Shown here: positions 10,631 through 24,334 of the stretch, piece by piece
Numbering within the stretch: the first letter of the stretch is position 1
Layout: every line of letters starts with the position of its first letter
DNA from: Pseudeuparius sepicola
Lineage: Eukaryota > Arthropoda > Insecta > Coleoptera > Anthribidae
Assembly (NCBI GenBank): GCA_963920635.1
Contig: OY987298.1
Span: 42,439,787 to 42,503,786 of the forward strand
DNA: 64,000 nt
Direction: 5' to 3'
Translations under genes and position numbers: made by a program
The notes under the pieces: model-generated
The model's database searches: none
Seen by the model: the letters and a program-made list of their open reading frames with translations, nothing else
What the model was told of the DNA's origin: nothing

Positions 10631-13249
10631 ATGTAAATTTTAAATTTTGAAAAATAATTTCCGGTACCCGTATAAAAATAAGGATCGGCTTTCTTTTATA
10701 AAATTTTCAGTAGGCACTAGGCAGTAATATATCAAGGGATTGTGTTTTTTGCCGGATTGAAAGATTTTGGTCGAAATCAGATTCAGAGATTTAGTGTTAA
10801 TTTTGTCAAGGAAGATTATGTATATTATGGGCCCGAGATATATTCGATCAGACTATTTCCCAAATAGCTACCTTATATTTTAACGTATTCTTTCTGCTGC
10901 ATAAAAAAATTAACCAGCTATTCATATTATTATTAAAAAGTGGTTGCTAGATACAAAAAGCATTGTCTAGCAACCCTTACTCAGCACGGACCTTCAAACC
11001 ATTACTAAAAGATATGTAGCAACGCGAAACTTAAATTTTAATACGTTATAAAATGGCTCTGATAAAAAAGAATATGAATTATGCTAAAGAAAAATCAATT
11101 ATATAAATAGGTATTTCTTCAGTGTCAAACAATAGTGGCTAATTAATAGACTAAAATCGACAAACAATTACTATACGCGGAATACCCGGCTAGTAAATTG
11201 TAGGTCCCGGGTTCGAGTCCCACACAAAGCCCCAGCTTTTTCGTATTTTTCCTTTATTATCACTGCTTCTGCCTCTTATATTTAATCACTGATTATCATT
11301 TTTGTAACTGAAAAATGGTTATTTTGAAGATTATTACTTACAATCTAGTATATAATGTATTTAAAGTTTAATGCAAAGTACAATATATGATATTTTCGGT
11401 AGCAGCCTAAGCTCTTTTTTAGCCTTGTAGGTACTTTTAAGGACCCCTTACAACTTCCTCGGCTAAAAAGTGCACTTACGCAATCTTGTAATAATCTTTG
11501 TAAATAATTAATTACAAATAATGTCAATTGGTACAGTTGAATACAAAAAACTAAAATAAAATTTAAATCCACCACATATTTCGATACATTTCTGATATCT
11601 GTTTTATTCGTTGAAATGTTCAAAAATACGTTTGTGTTTAAATTTTGCTCTTCTTCCACAAGACTATTGATACCTTTTCTATGATTATAGAAATTAAACA
11701 GAAACGTATTTTGAACTTTTCAGCAAAAAAAATGTATCGAAATTAATGGTGGATTAATGAAAACGAAAAAAGTATATATTTGCTTTAGGTTGTACCTATT
11801 GACATTACTTACTACTATATTTTGTAATAAAATAAGTTACAGTTTCAATTTGTTTTTTAATCCCCATGAAACTTGATTTCAACGAGTAGGCAAGTATAGT
11901 TTTTATCGTTCAATGTTTTTAACCAAATTTGATACAAACCCGTTCTAAAGGATGACCAATACAGTGGCGTAGTCAAATTTTTTATAAAAATATCCCTTAC
12001 GTGATATCTCCGATTTTGACCCCAAAAATATGTCTTAGTACACCTTGATTTTTAAAAATAAAATGTGACGATTTGCACTAAAGTACAGTTTTCCATACCC
12101 TATCGTGAAGAAAAAGCGATCAAAATCGCACGACAAACACAAATTTTATGGGAGGGTTTCTGTTTGAAGTGGGTCACCCTGTAGGTTTGTCAAATTTAAC
12201 ATAGCATATAACTGATATTTTGAAATTCCATTTCCATTGTATTTAGCCGTTCTTGATTATTTTGCATAACATAGAAGTCGTTGAAAGTGAAAAAGGGTAA
12301 TTATCGAAAAATTTTGTCAGTATCTGGCCCTATAGGGAATTTTGCTACTAGTGCTTCAAGTGTTAGGTACAACGCTTTCCATTCCAACAATCAAGACTGA
12401 CAACACCAATAATGCAGATGCTAGGTAAGAATAATTTCGTATTTCTTCAGTTTAACCTTCAACAATAAAATCGAATAATCAAATGTGGCAACAACGCCCT
12501 CCAGAATCCACATTGGTCGTTTGTTTTCAACCAAGAGCGTCGAGCTAATATAGGGTGCTAAGGTTGATTTGTCCCACGTATTAAACTGCGACGAAATATT
12601 TTTTCGCATTATCCTTTTTAGTTGGTCTTCCCCAATTTTTTTACATCATAACTGGATCACCTATTGGGACATCTATCTGTATCAGTGGACACATTGTATA
12701 TAACTTACCATCTTATAATTTTCTATGTCATGTTTGATTTCCAAAGAATTTTGAATGCACTTAGGTACAGGCTAGTTGAACCGCTTCGAATCTACGAAGC
12801 TATAAATTACACAAGGATTTATCACCTGTCCTCGACGATTTCTTTTATCGGATAAGATATCCTGAGAACGACATGATTTGTCGATTTCGTTGGGGACGTT
12901 TTGTACTTTACGTCGGGCGTTATAAACGATTACGCCAGTAGGCCTGCTTCTAATAGGCGTGTATAGATGTTTTCCTAAAGTCTACAAAAAGGTAAGGAGA
13001 TATCTTATCGATCTACTCCGAGCATTACCATAATCCGAAGGTATAGTTTCTATAAAATGGATGACGACAAGAAAAAATGCTTCAAGGCATATTAATGTGA
13101 AAACAAAACTTTAAAATATAAAAATACCTTATACCTCAAGTTACTATAAGGTCCTAAGAATTTGAAGACATAAAAATGTATCTGTTTTAATTTGTTTTTG
13201 TTCCTAAATTAAAGTTTGAAAGTTTGTTGACTTTTTTGTCGACAGTATA
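10631..13249. other. Noncoding DNA, old repeats
   Basis: No supportable gene. A tRNA-like T-arm (GGGTTCGAGTCCC, about 11207-11220) preceded by a weak A-box-like stretch could be a decayed tRNA or SINE head. The segment 12440-12620 resembles 52800-52980 (CAAATGTGGCAACAA.. with related flanks), indicating another dispersed family. Confidence 0.4.
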
Positions 13250-13520
13250 GAGTGTCTACTATATCTACAAATCCATAAAATCTTTATTTTTGGGGACATT
13301 TGCCAGATTTTTTTTTGTTTGAAAGGAGGTTAAAAATCGCTTTGACCATTATCAAAATGAAAATCCAGAGCCGGCTACGATTTTTTATACCCCCTATTTT
13401 TATACTAAAACCGTTCAGCGATTTTTTATTTCAAATCTGACAACACAGGGCTAAGCAGGACACCCAAAACACATAACAACTTTTTACAAAAAAATATATA
13501 AAGGGAGTTCAAAGTTGAGC
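13250..13520 (+). repeat. Half-copy of the repeat at 61911-62562
   Basis: Shares with 61930-62220 the order of blocks: GGACA..TTTG, TTGTTTGAAAGG, AAAATGAAAATCCAGAGCCGGCT, ACACCCAAAA, and GGGAGTT..AAAGTTGAGCAAAATA. Diverged, so an older copy; noncoding. Confidence 0.6.
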
Positions 13521-16500
13521 AAAATATAAGTTTTGGCGAGACAAGTAGGTATGCCGAATTATACCTCAATACAGTTGAAAGGTAGATACCCAGTATATCT
13601 CCTTTAATTTATGCTAATAACTATAATTATGTTTTCTCCTGGCATCATGCCATAACAGCTTTGAGGCTATACGTCCTGTATAATATTAGTAACCTCTTTG
13701 GGCGATTTATCTGTATAACATTTTTTTGAATCATTCAAAACCGTTTGATATTTAACCAGGTATTAGCACAAACAGAAGCTGTGAATCACTAACAAACTAT
13801 GCACATAGGTACTTTAACGAATTATGAACCGATTGAAAAAATGTGTTGTAGTAATTCAAAATGTACTATTATCACAGATAATGGTTGTTCACTGTAAATT
13901 TCGAGCACCTATTGCTTTGATTCCATGCCCATGCCGGGATGACAATAAATTGATCGAAATCTCTTCCATGAACGCGAAGAACTCAGATTTAAAAGGCGAA
14001 GGCGACCAATTAAGTTTTATTTGTGTTTAGGCTGCGGATGCCGTAGATGAGCACAAATATTTACGGCAATAATTACACCATTCCATTCTGGAATTGCTCC
14101 CGCGTTTCCTAGGGCAATAATAATAAATTAGTAGCCTCGACGTGTACGCATTAAAATAATATTTTTCTCCACAATTCAACATGCAGTTTATGGATTGGAA
14201 AATAAATAGATAATATTTTTTATTATTTTTGTTATTTTTACTCAGGGAACCTGCAATTATTGTACCATTCGCGCATGGTCTTTCAGATGAGACGTCAAAA
14301 ATGTATATTATGCCCCGATATGAGCGGTTTACTTTTCCTTTACTAATTTCCAAATGTACCTAAGATCGACTGATTTCAGTTCTATGTATATAAACGTAGA
14401 TCCATCATAGCTGTATACATTCAAAATAAAGAAAAAATGCCAAATGGACATTGGTCAAAAAACTCCATTGGTTTTCTTGAAATAGAGTGTCCAATTTTTG
14501 TCAAATTCAATCCTTTCCAAACAAATAGTGGTAGTTTTCGGCTTACGGAAAAATTAAAACAAAGTTTGATGTTGTTTGCGACGTTTCGTTATATTTAATT
14601 ACTTCTTCGGGCTTAAACTTAAAAGACACAAAAACAGTAAATATAGTGTGCTAATTCAAACACAACGACTAACACCCGTAATAAATAATGACGCAATTTT
14701 AACTTACACACAAAAATACAAACAAAACGCCAGAGGCCTCGGCAACTAAATTCTACATGAGTCATAAAAGGTTGAACTTCAGTTGTATGTACCTTGGTAC
14801 ATAAATAACTATTATTTTATTTTGGATGTAAAATTCGTTGTAACACTCATTTGCATAATTTTATTTTATAAAAAAATTCTACAACAACTGCGTTTTTAAC
14901 ATTAATCCACTCTGTCGAATTTTTTTATCGTGTAGCGCCAGTGGCGATCGCTTGGCACAGGTCTTTAATATAGTGTTGGTCCAGATTAAGCACAATCGAA
15001 ATATACACTCGAGTATGACAGTTTGCGACACGAGCCGCAGGCGAGTGCTGCAAGTCAATATATGAGTGGGAAATGAGAATTCCGTTCGAGTTATGCACTA
15101 TAATGTTTCAACGACTCTTATTATAGTAACTGTTCAAGTTAAAATTTTTGGCTTTTTAGTTTTTTTTATAATTTAATTATTTTGAACATGAACAAGAAGG
15201 TATTAAATTTAAGACAAATTTTAACAAAATACCTATTTCTTATCTATACCTGTTTACAATACTAAATGATATACGAGTTTTAGTACTTACAGTTGTTACA
15301 AAAAGATCTTTGGAAACATTTCTGGAATTAGATTTTCCGCCTTGACAATTACACTTTTCAAAATATGCGATAGTATCGATTATATCTTATTGCCGCTGGA
15401 ACTGTCCACTTTTGTTATAAGTTATAAGTAACCAACTAATTTAATTTTTCCCCATTAAAAATATACATAAATCAACAAAACTGAACTGTTAACATTCACC
15501 AGCGCCCGTGTATAGTTGCGTTCTTTTTCCATGGCCTCCTGCTACTTCACTCAAATTTACATAGCGAACCCGTGCACAATGATATTCCCGCACCAGTTGC
15601 AAAAAACGAGTACAATGTTGTACATTTCTCAATTAAAAACGAACATACGATGAGACCATTTCTTAACAGTGGTATAAAAAGGAGAGTCTACAATGCTTAA
15701 ATTTTCCATTGTTATAATATCAATCGAAATTAATGTTAATATCATGAAGAGATAATAATTATGAAAGTTTTTATGTATACTGCGAATATTTGTGTGGAAT
15801 ACTTTAAAGTCACCATGATGCTTAGTAAAAACATTTTCAAATACCTAATTTGCTATTATTTAATGTTGGGTATATAAAATGTTAGGTTTAAAATTTCACT
15901 GAGGAACTTCGATATCGACATATTTTGCCTCAAATAATAACTATACCTCATTTATTATGTTTTAATACAAATATACTTGGTGAAGGGCGAATAATGCCCT
16001 ACTAGTGCCCTCTACCGCTAAACCAAAAATACTCGATGCAGATCGAAAAAATCTATTATTCTTTGGTCTATGCTATTTACTACTATTTAGATTGTTATTT
16101 GCCAATCCATATGGAGAATTCGAATTTTACTATAAACCATTATCATTATATAGAGATTTCTAAGGATAGGAGCAAGAAACAAACATGCACGCTTAGTTCA
16201 ACATCCTATTCCCATCTCAATATATTTATTAGCGGCATTTATTGAAATATCTGAGGTATCACATATTTCTCTGAATATACATAATAAAAAATTTACTGGA
16301 GACCGACAGAAGCAGCGATGTCATCAAAGGAAATTTATGTCCTGTTAAAAGGGAATAAAATTTTATAGTAGTCATTCGCTAAGACATTGCTTATAGACCA
16401 GGCGTGTGAGAGACAGTCCCACCATTTTACACATCGGCCGCGTCTGCATCATACAATACGAACATGCCTAATAAATTGTTGTGCCACCTGATGCACGCTA

Positions 16501-17087
16501 AAAAGTAAACAATGATAATGTTGATAAAATATTTCACAGCCCATCGAAGTATTCAGAAAGCATTCGTAGTTTTGAAGAAATATCAAACGATCAATCTTAC
16601 TTGAAGTAACGGACACAAGCTGTCCTATAGCCTCAAAAATAGCCAACAACTATTATATATGCAAATTTCCATTTAATTTTTGCTATGAAGACTTTTGCAA
16701 TCTATTATCCTGAAACATAAGATTCTTGTAAAAATTTCTTTATGCTGATCTTGAATAAGGGCTTGAATTAAATTGACACATAATGTTGCTCCTACCTGAA
16801 CATATATTTCGTGTCAGAATTCATTTCAATGTAGTTTGGAAGATATAAAAACGGTTCAAAATTTTTTCGAAATTGTAACGCAATCCATCTTGAAACGAGG
16901 TGTAGGTACATACATTTTAAAGAGTCCCTGGTACATACTGATATGAGTTTTTTGGTTTAATGTAGATATATTTTTTCACTCATAATGTTAAAGTTACCGG
17001 CATTACTTCGGTTTTCTAGGGTTTTCCGCTATCCTAGTTCTATTGGGAAAAAGCCCGCCCTACCTGCAAATGGCATTGAAGCGTAAA
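13521..17087. other. AT-rich DNA with small dispersed repeats, no gene seen
   Basis: Contains a half unit of the 47032/60513 repeat at about 14725-14815 (GCCAGAGGCCTCGGC.., TGAGTCATAAAA, CTTGGTACATAAATA) and a ~105-bp repeat at 15567-15670 shared with 54120-54221. Short ORFs at 14027-14353 and 16036-16245 have no recognisable features. Confidence 0.5.
15567..15670 (+). repeat. Dispersed repeat shared with 54120-54221
   Basis: Common blocks are CGTGCACAATGATATTC, GCACCAGTTGCAA, GTACAATG and AAAACGAACATAC, in the same order and orientation as at 54120-54221. Confidence 0.65.
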
Positions 17088-17195
17088 TAATAGTAATAAT
17101 TAATATTATTACCAACCCTCCCCCTCACAAGCATGTGGTTGCTTCTGATGTACTCATAGTTTGGAATATGTTGAGGGTGAGAATTATTATTGAAC
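17088..17195 (+). repeat. Dispersed G-rich repeat unit
   Basis: Diverged plus-orientation copy of the 1-105 unit (CCCTCCCCCTCACAAGCATG, then GGTTGCTTCTGATGTACTCA, then GAGGGTGAGAATTATTATT). Confidence 0.65.
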
Positions 17196-17892
17196 AATAA
17201 AATTTGCGTTTTAAAAATCTGAAATATCTCCATCTCTGTAGAGTAGGTATACCAACCTCTATCGCCTGTCTCCGATTTTAATCGCTTTAGTATTCAGCGC
17301 AGGAGTATTCGTCGAGATGATGGTAACGGTGCGTGTCTGCAAAAATTGCAGGACCATTTTTTAATCGAGCAATCTCATAAAATCTTTAGGCACGAGAGAG
17401 CGTGGCCCTGTCATTTATTTCGCCGAAAGCGCGTATTAGTATTCCTAACGAGTTCCACACTGGAATCATTCCACGACTTTTTGGAATTGTAAAATTTTCA
17501 CCGGGCGCTAACGAATAAAAAAAGGTATGCGCTTGGAATTATTTGAAAGCATTCCTCTATAAGGCGACCCCTTAAAACAGAAAATAATTTGTGTTAAAAT
17601 AAAGTTATAGGACATCGTTATAAACATATTTTAATATCTAGGTATTGGTTGTTGGGATTTCATTTATTTTGTCGCATTTTCCATTAGCCAAGCGACAAAC
17701 ATTTCGCAAGCAACATATCGGTTTGCTTAATTTACACATATAAAATTTGGACATTCTAGTGCAAACTTGCAAGAAATATAGAAATAATAGCCATGCACAG
17801 TATAGGTTTTTTAAATCCTAATATTCCAGACCTGTAATATTAAAGAGAAACAATGTGTTAATAACCCCTTTTTTAGTTGTTTATTATGATTG

Positions 17893-18420
17893 TGTTGATT
17901 GAGAAACATTTTCTGGACCAACAACTTGCATCCACTCTCTAAGAGATCTATAAAATGCGATTCCTATCCGTTACCATTAATTGACGGTATTTTAAGTAAA
18001 CTTAGGGATGCTAAATACTTGACTTCAATAGACTTGCGAAAGGCTTTTTATCAGATACCATTAGAGAAAAGTTCTCGACCTAAAACAGTTTTCATAGTTC
18101 ATAGACAAGGCGTTTTTCTGTTTAAGGTTATGCCGTTTGGACTTTCAAATTCACCACAAACAATGATGAGATTAATGAATCAAATTATCGATCCAAGCCT
18201 TGAACCATTAATTTGCTTTTGTAAATCTCGACGACAAAATAATTGTTGCTACTCCTAACTTTTATATTCATCTTGAAGTCTTAAATAAAATTTATCATCG
18301 CTTAAAAAATGCTAATTTGACAGTTAATTTAGAAAAATGTGAGTTTTGTCGTTCTTCTCTTACCTATCATGGTTTTGTTGTTGATAAAGATGGCTTGCTT
18401 GTAATGGGCCGCAATGTATA
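17893..18420 (+). pseudogene. Ty3/Gypsy reverse-transcriptase relic
   Basis: The frame from 17899 reads through Gypsy RT motifs: Y-P-L-P-L-I-D-G, S-I-D-L-R-K-A-F-Y-Q-I-P, K-T-V-F, and M-P-F-G-L-S-N-S-P-Q-T. A frame change at about 18215 then leads into the decayed active-site block (L-D-D replacing Y-x-D-D) and N-L-E-K-C-E-F-C-R...Y-H-G-F-V-V. It ends near 18420 with no RNase H, integrase or LTR, so it is a dead internal fragment. Confidence 0.8.
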
Positions 18421-18504
18421 TAACCATCTTTGGTTAGTTAGTGATTTTCTGCGCACCCTATTCATAAAAATACTGTCCAGCACTCTATGTATTATAGGTT
18501 ATGT

Positions 18505-18590
18505 TTTTCGAGACGAGACGAGACAATGGTCGAGACGAAACAAACGTTGTCTCGTCTCGTTTTGTCTCGTTTCTCTCGAGTTGTTTTGAT
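18505..18590. repeat. CGAGAC/GTCTCG-rich palindromic stretch
   Basis: Runs of CGAGACGAGACGAGAC are followed by GTCTCGTCTCGTTTTGTCTCG, which can fold on themselves. A second such stretch lies at 23172-23300. They could be termini of one family, or of one element spanning ~4.7 kb. Confidence 0.55.
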
Positions 18591-19349
18591 TTTTTGGTTT
18601 ATAACTAATTTAGAATAAGTATTTAATAATAGGTATTTATAACAAACAGGTATTTTGCTGCTGTACGTCACTGTTTTTGATACTTTTATCAGATTAAACA
18701 ATAATTAAAAGCACAAATTTCTTGTATCTTGACTTTGACTTTATTGGTATTGATTTAACTCTCGATAAAAAAAAATTAAAAATATTTTTATAAGGTAACA
18801 GCCCTTATAAAAGAAAAAGTTATTGTTTTTAATTAAAGCTAAAAACTTTATTAAACTTTTTTATAAAATACCAACCTTCTGGCTTACAGGGTGATAGAAA
18901 GCCTGCTGCGAGTTTAGAAATGGCTAAATTAAAATTTAATCGCCCTGACGCAGTACCTAGTTCACAAAAAAATGTTTCAGTATTTCTTTTACTTTTAATG
19001 TATGTACTTATCCTGACAAAATTTAAAAAATATGTACATTATTTTATTGTGTTTCATGAGGTCTGGAGACCTGCACAAACATAGTTTTCAATTTTTTCAT
19101 CGAAAGTCGAAAGCCAAGTCGAGAAACAAAAAAGGTGTAAAAGTAGTAATTGTTTCATTTGATAAACGTATCAGACTTAGAAAAAACATTGTCCCACAAT
19201 AATTTTTACCCTATAAATATCAATTGAGTAACCATCTGTTACGCCATTGATATTATCATTTAAATTTAATTAAATGTAAAGCAACTTCTAGCCGCTAACA
19301 ACCATCCGAATTAGTAAAAAGATTTTAGAAAATAATAAAAAACTATTTT

Positions 19350-19450
19350 GTTTTAATAATAATAATAATAATAATTCTCACCCTCACAATACTCCAAACA
19401 AGGAGTACCCCAGAAGCAAGTACATGCTTGTGCGGGGGAGGGGGGCAATG
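19350..19450 (-). repeat. (TAA)n microsatellite abutting a minus copy of the G-rich repeat
   Basis: A TAATAATAATAATAATAAT run (about 19355-19374) leads directly into CTCACCCTCACAATACTCC and the CTTGTGCGGGGGAGGGGGG tract, the inverted form of the 1-105 unit. Confidence 0.7.
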
Positions 19451-22400
19451 GACTAATACACCACTTTTTTTTATTTGCTCATCGGATAGTATTGGGTGAA
19501 ATATACTTGCAGTATTTTTTTTTTAATTTTTTTTTCGCCCCCGTTTTGCCGCAATTAATTTTTAAAGTTCAAAATACGTAACTACCTGTTGGATTTTATT
19601 TTTTCCTAAATTTACCGCCATGGCACCATGTTTGGCAACGCCGCACCTCAATGCCAAGCCTGTCAGCTGGTGACAACATAAACATAACCTATTTTGTGGC
19701 GTCACAAATCGGATTTTCAGATCCCGCGGCCCCGCGTGTTTTACAAGCTTTTAGTATTTATGATTTGAACTATTTTCACCATTCATTCTAATAATCCATG
19801 ACAGAAATGAATCATTCTATTTTGCTGAGGAAAATGCTGAGAACACTAGGTATCGGTATTGATGATTCGGACGTTATGCTGGTTGGTTTATAAAACTTTT
19901 TTTTATTGGAAACAAGTCGATTTTATCTATAAGAGGTGTATAAAACGACACAATTCGTAAGTACCTAACTGAAGTTGCACAAATTAGATATCTAGACTTG
20001 CTGATATATTAAAGACAATAAAGACCCAACCAGGTGTAATATTTTAGCTGATGATTTTAGATGCCAGACGATTTTTTACTTGTTATCAAGTATATTCCAC
20101 CGATTGCTAGTTGTTTGTAGAAACTGATGATATTTTAGCCTCAATACCTAGTGTTAATCAACAGCATTGATTGGTTATAAACTAAACTGAGAAAAGTCAA
20201 GCACTTACCTTGTCCGAATATAAAAAAATTATTACTTTAATTTCACGAGCCCTTACTTACAGAATGTAAGTTAGTAGTTAGACCCTCAGACTAATTAGTC
20301 TGAGGTTAGACCTGCATCGGTTCAAAAATGTAACGCTAGAATATTGGAGAAGGTGCCAGTTCTTGGTGATATTAGAAAAATATAATGTAAAACGCAATAA
20401 AGCCAAGTTTTCAGTGGAAAAACTTTTATAGTAGGTCATAGCTTGAACTATTTTAGACCCATTTAAGTAAATTAGGTATATTGTGATTGCCGAAGCATCC
20501 TCATAAAAAATGACATATTTCTTTAGAATTTTTTTCACTATACATATTATATTTTTTCTGGAAAATAATATCTTTCGATTTTTTTGTTTTAACATATATG
20601 GAACACTCTCCATTACTGATGAGATATTCCAAATTAATTTTTGGAGAATTTAAATTCACCTTATATCTTGCTAAAGGAAAATGCAAATAATATATTAATT
20701 ACCATACCGTTTAATGACAGAGTACATAATGATAAAATAGTTAGTTATTGTATTACTTTTTCAAATTTTATTGACAAATAAAACTTATAACAAAATATTT
20801 TTGTTTGGGTAAGCTACAGTACAGAAAAGAAAACAATATGCACCAGAGTCAAGTTAAAAAAACTACCATATGGCTGGTTAAACCAAACCCAAATTTTCAT
20901 AGGCATATTTATATTTTGTGATTGTGGTTAATGGAAGTTAAAAATAAAAAAATATAATGCATCAGCCGCGCAAAAATTAAGATTTCTTTAATTTGCAAGA
21001 AAAAAAAACATTATTTTGCATTCTATTGCAAAACCCCAAATAAGTTATCTATTAAATTTAGTGAAAATATTCCAAACTCAATACAGTTTTCATGTCGCAA
21101 ACACAGAGTGTAACAAACTGGATGTTTTATTTTTTGGGGGGGTTTCTTCTATTCTGCGAAGAGATAGACAAAGAGTAGATAGGTGTACTGTGCTCGATTT
21201 TTGAGGGCAGTTCAAAGCAGTTGAATCTCAAAATCTCGATTCGTTTGGGAGATGCAGGGCACTTTTCGTTTTTTAACATGTCAGACAGTCCCTCCTTGTA
21301 ATACGTTTTGATTTTTGCCAAAAATCTTCCTTCATAATACTCCAATCTATAATAATTATTGAGGTATGTCTGAAATCCTTTATCTATGGTTATGTCTTTG
21401 TCAACTAAATCCTGTAAGGTAGACTTTCATATTTTTTTATTGCACTGGTGTTGACTTTTTCCAATATAACAATCTACTGATGTTGTTCATGATTCGTCGC
21501 TTTTTCCAGGAAGTCAGCAAAGAAAAGCAATACCTTGCTTACATTCATCTAAAATAAGTTTTCCATTAATATGTACCTGAAAAAATTTTACAAGCGTAGT
21601 TCTATTATTAGTTGGCAAAGTTAATGTCACCACTGTCACCAGTGCAGAAAAGTACAACTTACGCATCAAAATGGATGCGCAAAGTGTACTACTATGGACT
21701 TACATAATTACTTAATTAGATGATACAAGAAAAAAATACCCGCAAAAAGTAGTCATTGACGGTCAAGCACTTATTGATATCGAGTGAAACTCTGCTGTCG
21801 AACTGGCATTGTCTTTAGATTATTTAAATTAGTTCTGAATCATGGTTTTCACATATAGGTATCAACGATCGTTTTTACAAACGCATGATTTCTTGTTTTG
21901 ATAATCGATTTCAACATTGTGGTGTGCGACACCCCCACGCCCCTCCCCCATATCTTAACTATAGGTATAAACACAATAAGTATTTCATTACTGTACTAGC
22001 AACTAAACTAGAAGCACAAAAAGCTGTATCTATGTATGTGCCACGATGTATGATCCTCGTACATCGTGGTATGTGCATAATTTAGGACTAATCTGCTTAT
22101 GTTGTGTAATTACAACATAATATACCTACTTCCACAGCTATTCAGTTGAATTTCTTCATTTTTAGCCACAGTATCATTAACATTTTTCTTATTAATTTTG
22201 TGCTCGAGGGTAATTTTTGCCTTAACCGTGCATTATGCATTCATTGTTATGTTCTTTCCTCTGCGTGTCTCCAATAACATTGTTACCATAATATTTATTC
22301 TCTAGCCTACCTAAAACCAGAATTTAAGCTATATCATCATCATTAAGCAATATTAAAACAATATACAAATCAAATAAACAAACATACCTCTTCATTTCTC

Positions 22401-23171
22401 CATGTTTTGCTCCCCGTTTTTATTGATAAAATTGACACACCATATCAAAATCTATGCAAGGCAAGTTATCAGGACAAGCTTTTACAAATCTTGTCTTCAT
22501 TATAAACCGAAAAAATAAAGTATTCACAGCAAGATTCTTTTAAAACTGAGAATAGAATTTATGTTTTCGCTGGGGTTATTTACCTTGGTTTCCGCGTTCC
22601 GCGGGCGAAAATGAGGTTATAAACGCACAAAGCACAAACGCTGCAAAATGCGGCGTTGACGACGATTTTCCTTAAAGAGTTGAGTAATATGTCATATTTT
22701 ATAGGGGGCATCTAATAAGTTCAGAATGGGATCAGTAAAATCCAAATATTTCATTGAAATGCTACGAAATTTGATTATTTCTCATCAGGCGCATACAAAC
22801 TTAATCTAATAATTTGCCTGGGAGTGCTTAGTTATATAAAAAAAGGCGAAATAAGTACTAAGAAAATAGCAGGTACTTATTGAAATTAGGGATCGTGACG
22901 TCACATTCCCTACTTTTGCGACCGTTTTTTTCAATTTTTGAGCAAACTAATGGGAAAAAAAATCTGTTGGTGGGGTTCCGTGATTATCTAGACATGTTTT
23001 ACAAATTCCAAGGCAAAAAATTATTTTTCATTCCTAAGTATACTTGTCCATTACTATTATTTTGTCTTCGTTGTCATGTTTTAATAAAGTAAATTTAACA
23101 CCTTGTTAGATATTGTTTTCACAATAACAATACATAATACCAAACTTTTTTCGAAAGTCATTAAAATTTTT
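19451..23171. other. AT-rich DNA without a supportable gene
   Basis: A perfect 22-bp palindrome lies at 20284-20305 and a 10-bp-arm hairpin (CCACGATGTA..TACATCGTGG) at about 22041-22069. Open frames at 20278-20613 and 22880-23092 lack any recognisable motif. Homopolymer runs (G7 at 21136-21142) mark low-complexity DNA. Confidence 0.45.
20284..20305. repeat. Perfect 22-bp palindrome
   Basis: CCTCAGACTAA is followed immediately by TTAGTCTGAGG with no spacer. No flanking repeat was found. Confidence 0.6.
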
Positions 23172-23300
23172 CGAGATGTCTCGTCTCGTCTCGAGCTTGT
23201 CTCGAAGGATTTTATCTGGTCTCGCCTCGAAATGCAGAATGCTCTCGAGACGAGACAAAACGGCTTAGAGACGAAACCAGGCGTCTCATGTCTCGCAGCA
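23172..23300. repeat. Second GTCTCG/CGAGAC-rich stretch
   Basis: GTCTCGTCTCGTCTCGAG and later CTCGAGACGAGACAAAAC and GAGACGAAACC give self-complementary arms like those at 18505-18590. Confidence 0.55.
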
Positions 23301-24334
23301 ACTCTAGTAGTTTCCAATGTATAAATTAAAAAAGTGGAAAATTTCAGTTTAACCAGGATTATCTTATTATATAATAGGTTTTATTGAGGTATTTAAAATA
23401 TTTATTAGATTATTATTCTTTGTAATAATACGTTTTAATTGCTTCCTAGGAGTGGAAATTATATATAGTAATTATTCGACGTATTCTAGGAAATCCCCTC
23501 ATATTGACCGGAACAGTGACGTCACTTTTATGGAAATTTCCTATTCCATATCACCCCTCTAAAAATTGAAGGAAGGTGACATCTATTTGTGAATTGCTAT
23601 AACGACGACTTATTTTGGGCTTAAAAATAACCTTTTATAGTCCAATAAATATGTCAGTTTTGCAAAAAAAAATTCCAAATAAGATGATTTTTCAGGGTTG
23701 CTTGGGGACTGCCTCCTGAGTGTTCAACCAAAAGATCACATTCGAACTCCTGGTACGAATTGAGCTATAGGTTGGTTTCCTAAACAATATGGGTGGTTTA
23801 TAGATAAAAATTAATTAAAAAATATAATGCCCTGTAAATCATTAAGTATTGGAGACACAAAAAAAGTTTAGGAGAAAAAGTTGTCTAGAAATTCATCCTC
23901 TAAAACTTTTATATAGGTCATTTCTTTGCAAAAAAATGTTTACAAGTCCACCCCTGCAGCGTGCGGAATTTTTGTCATAATAAGTAATGCGCTGTACCTC
24001 ATTATGTATTAGAGATACAAAAAAATATATGAGGAAAAGTTGTTCATATTCTTTGATCCCCTACAACTTTTATTAAGGTCATTTTACTCTAAAAATTTTT
24101 TTAGGGAACCACCCACATGTTTGGGAAATCACCCATATTGTTGTATATTGTTTGCGACCCCTATAAGCGGAGCACATCTTTATTGGACTACCACCCTCCC
24201 AAATATTATGTAAGTAAAGTACAGTATCATCAGCCTTAATAAGTCGAATAAATTTTAAACTGCAAAGTTGCTTTATTTACTGCGTTGGTTTGAAAATCGA
24301 AGTTCTAAATTAGAAGGAAACTATTACTTTGCGT
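23301..24334. other. Noncoding, with a diverged internal direct repeat
   Basis: Two related blocks of ~170 bp (about 23820-23950 and 23985-24110) share AATGC.CTGTA..TCATTA.GTATT.GAGA.ACAAAAAA..GGA.AAAAGTTGT and CT.CAACTTTTAT..AGGTCATTT. The local tandem duplication is old. Confidence 0.45.

Noticed and set aside
11160..11235. tRNA gene near 11207
   Set aside because: Only the T arm is convincing; no acceptor stem pairs around it.
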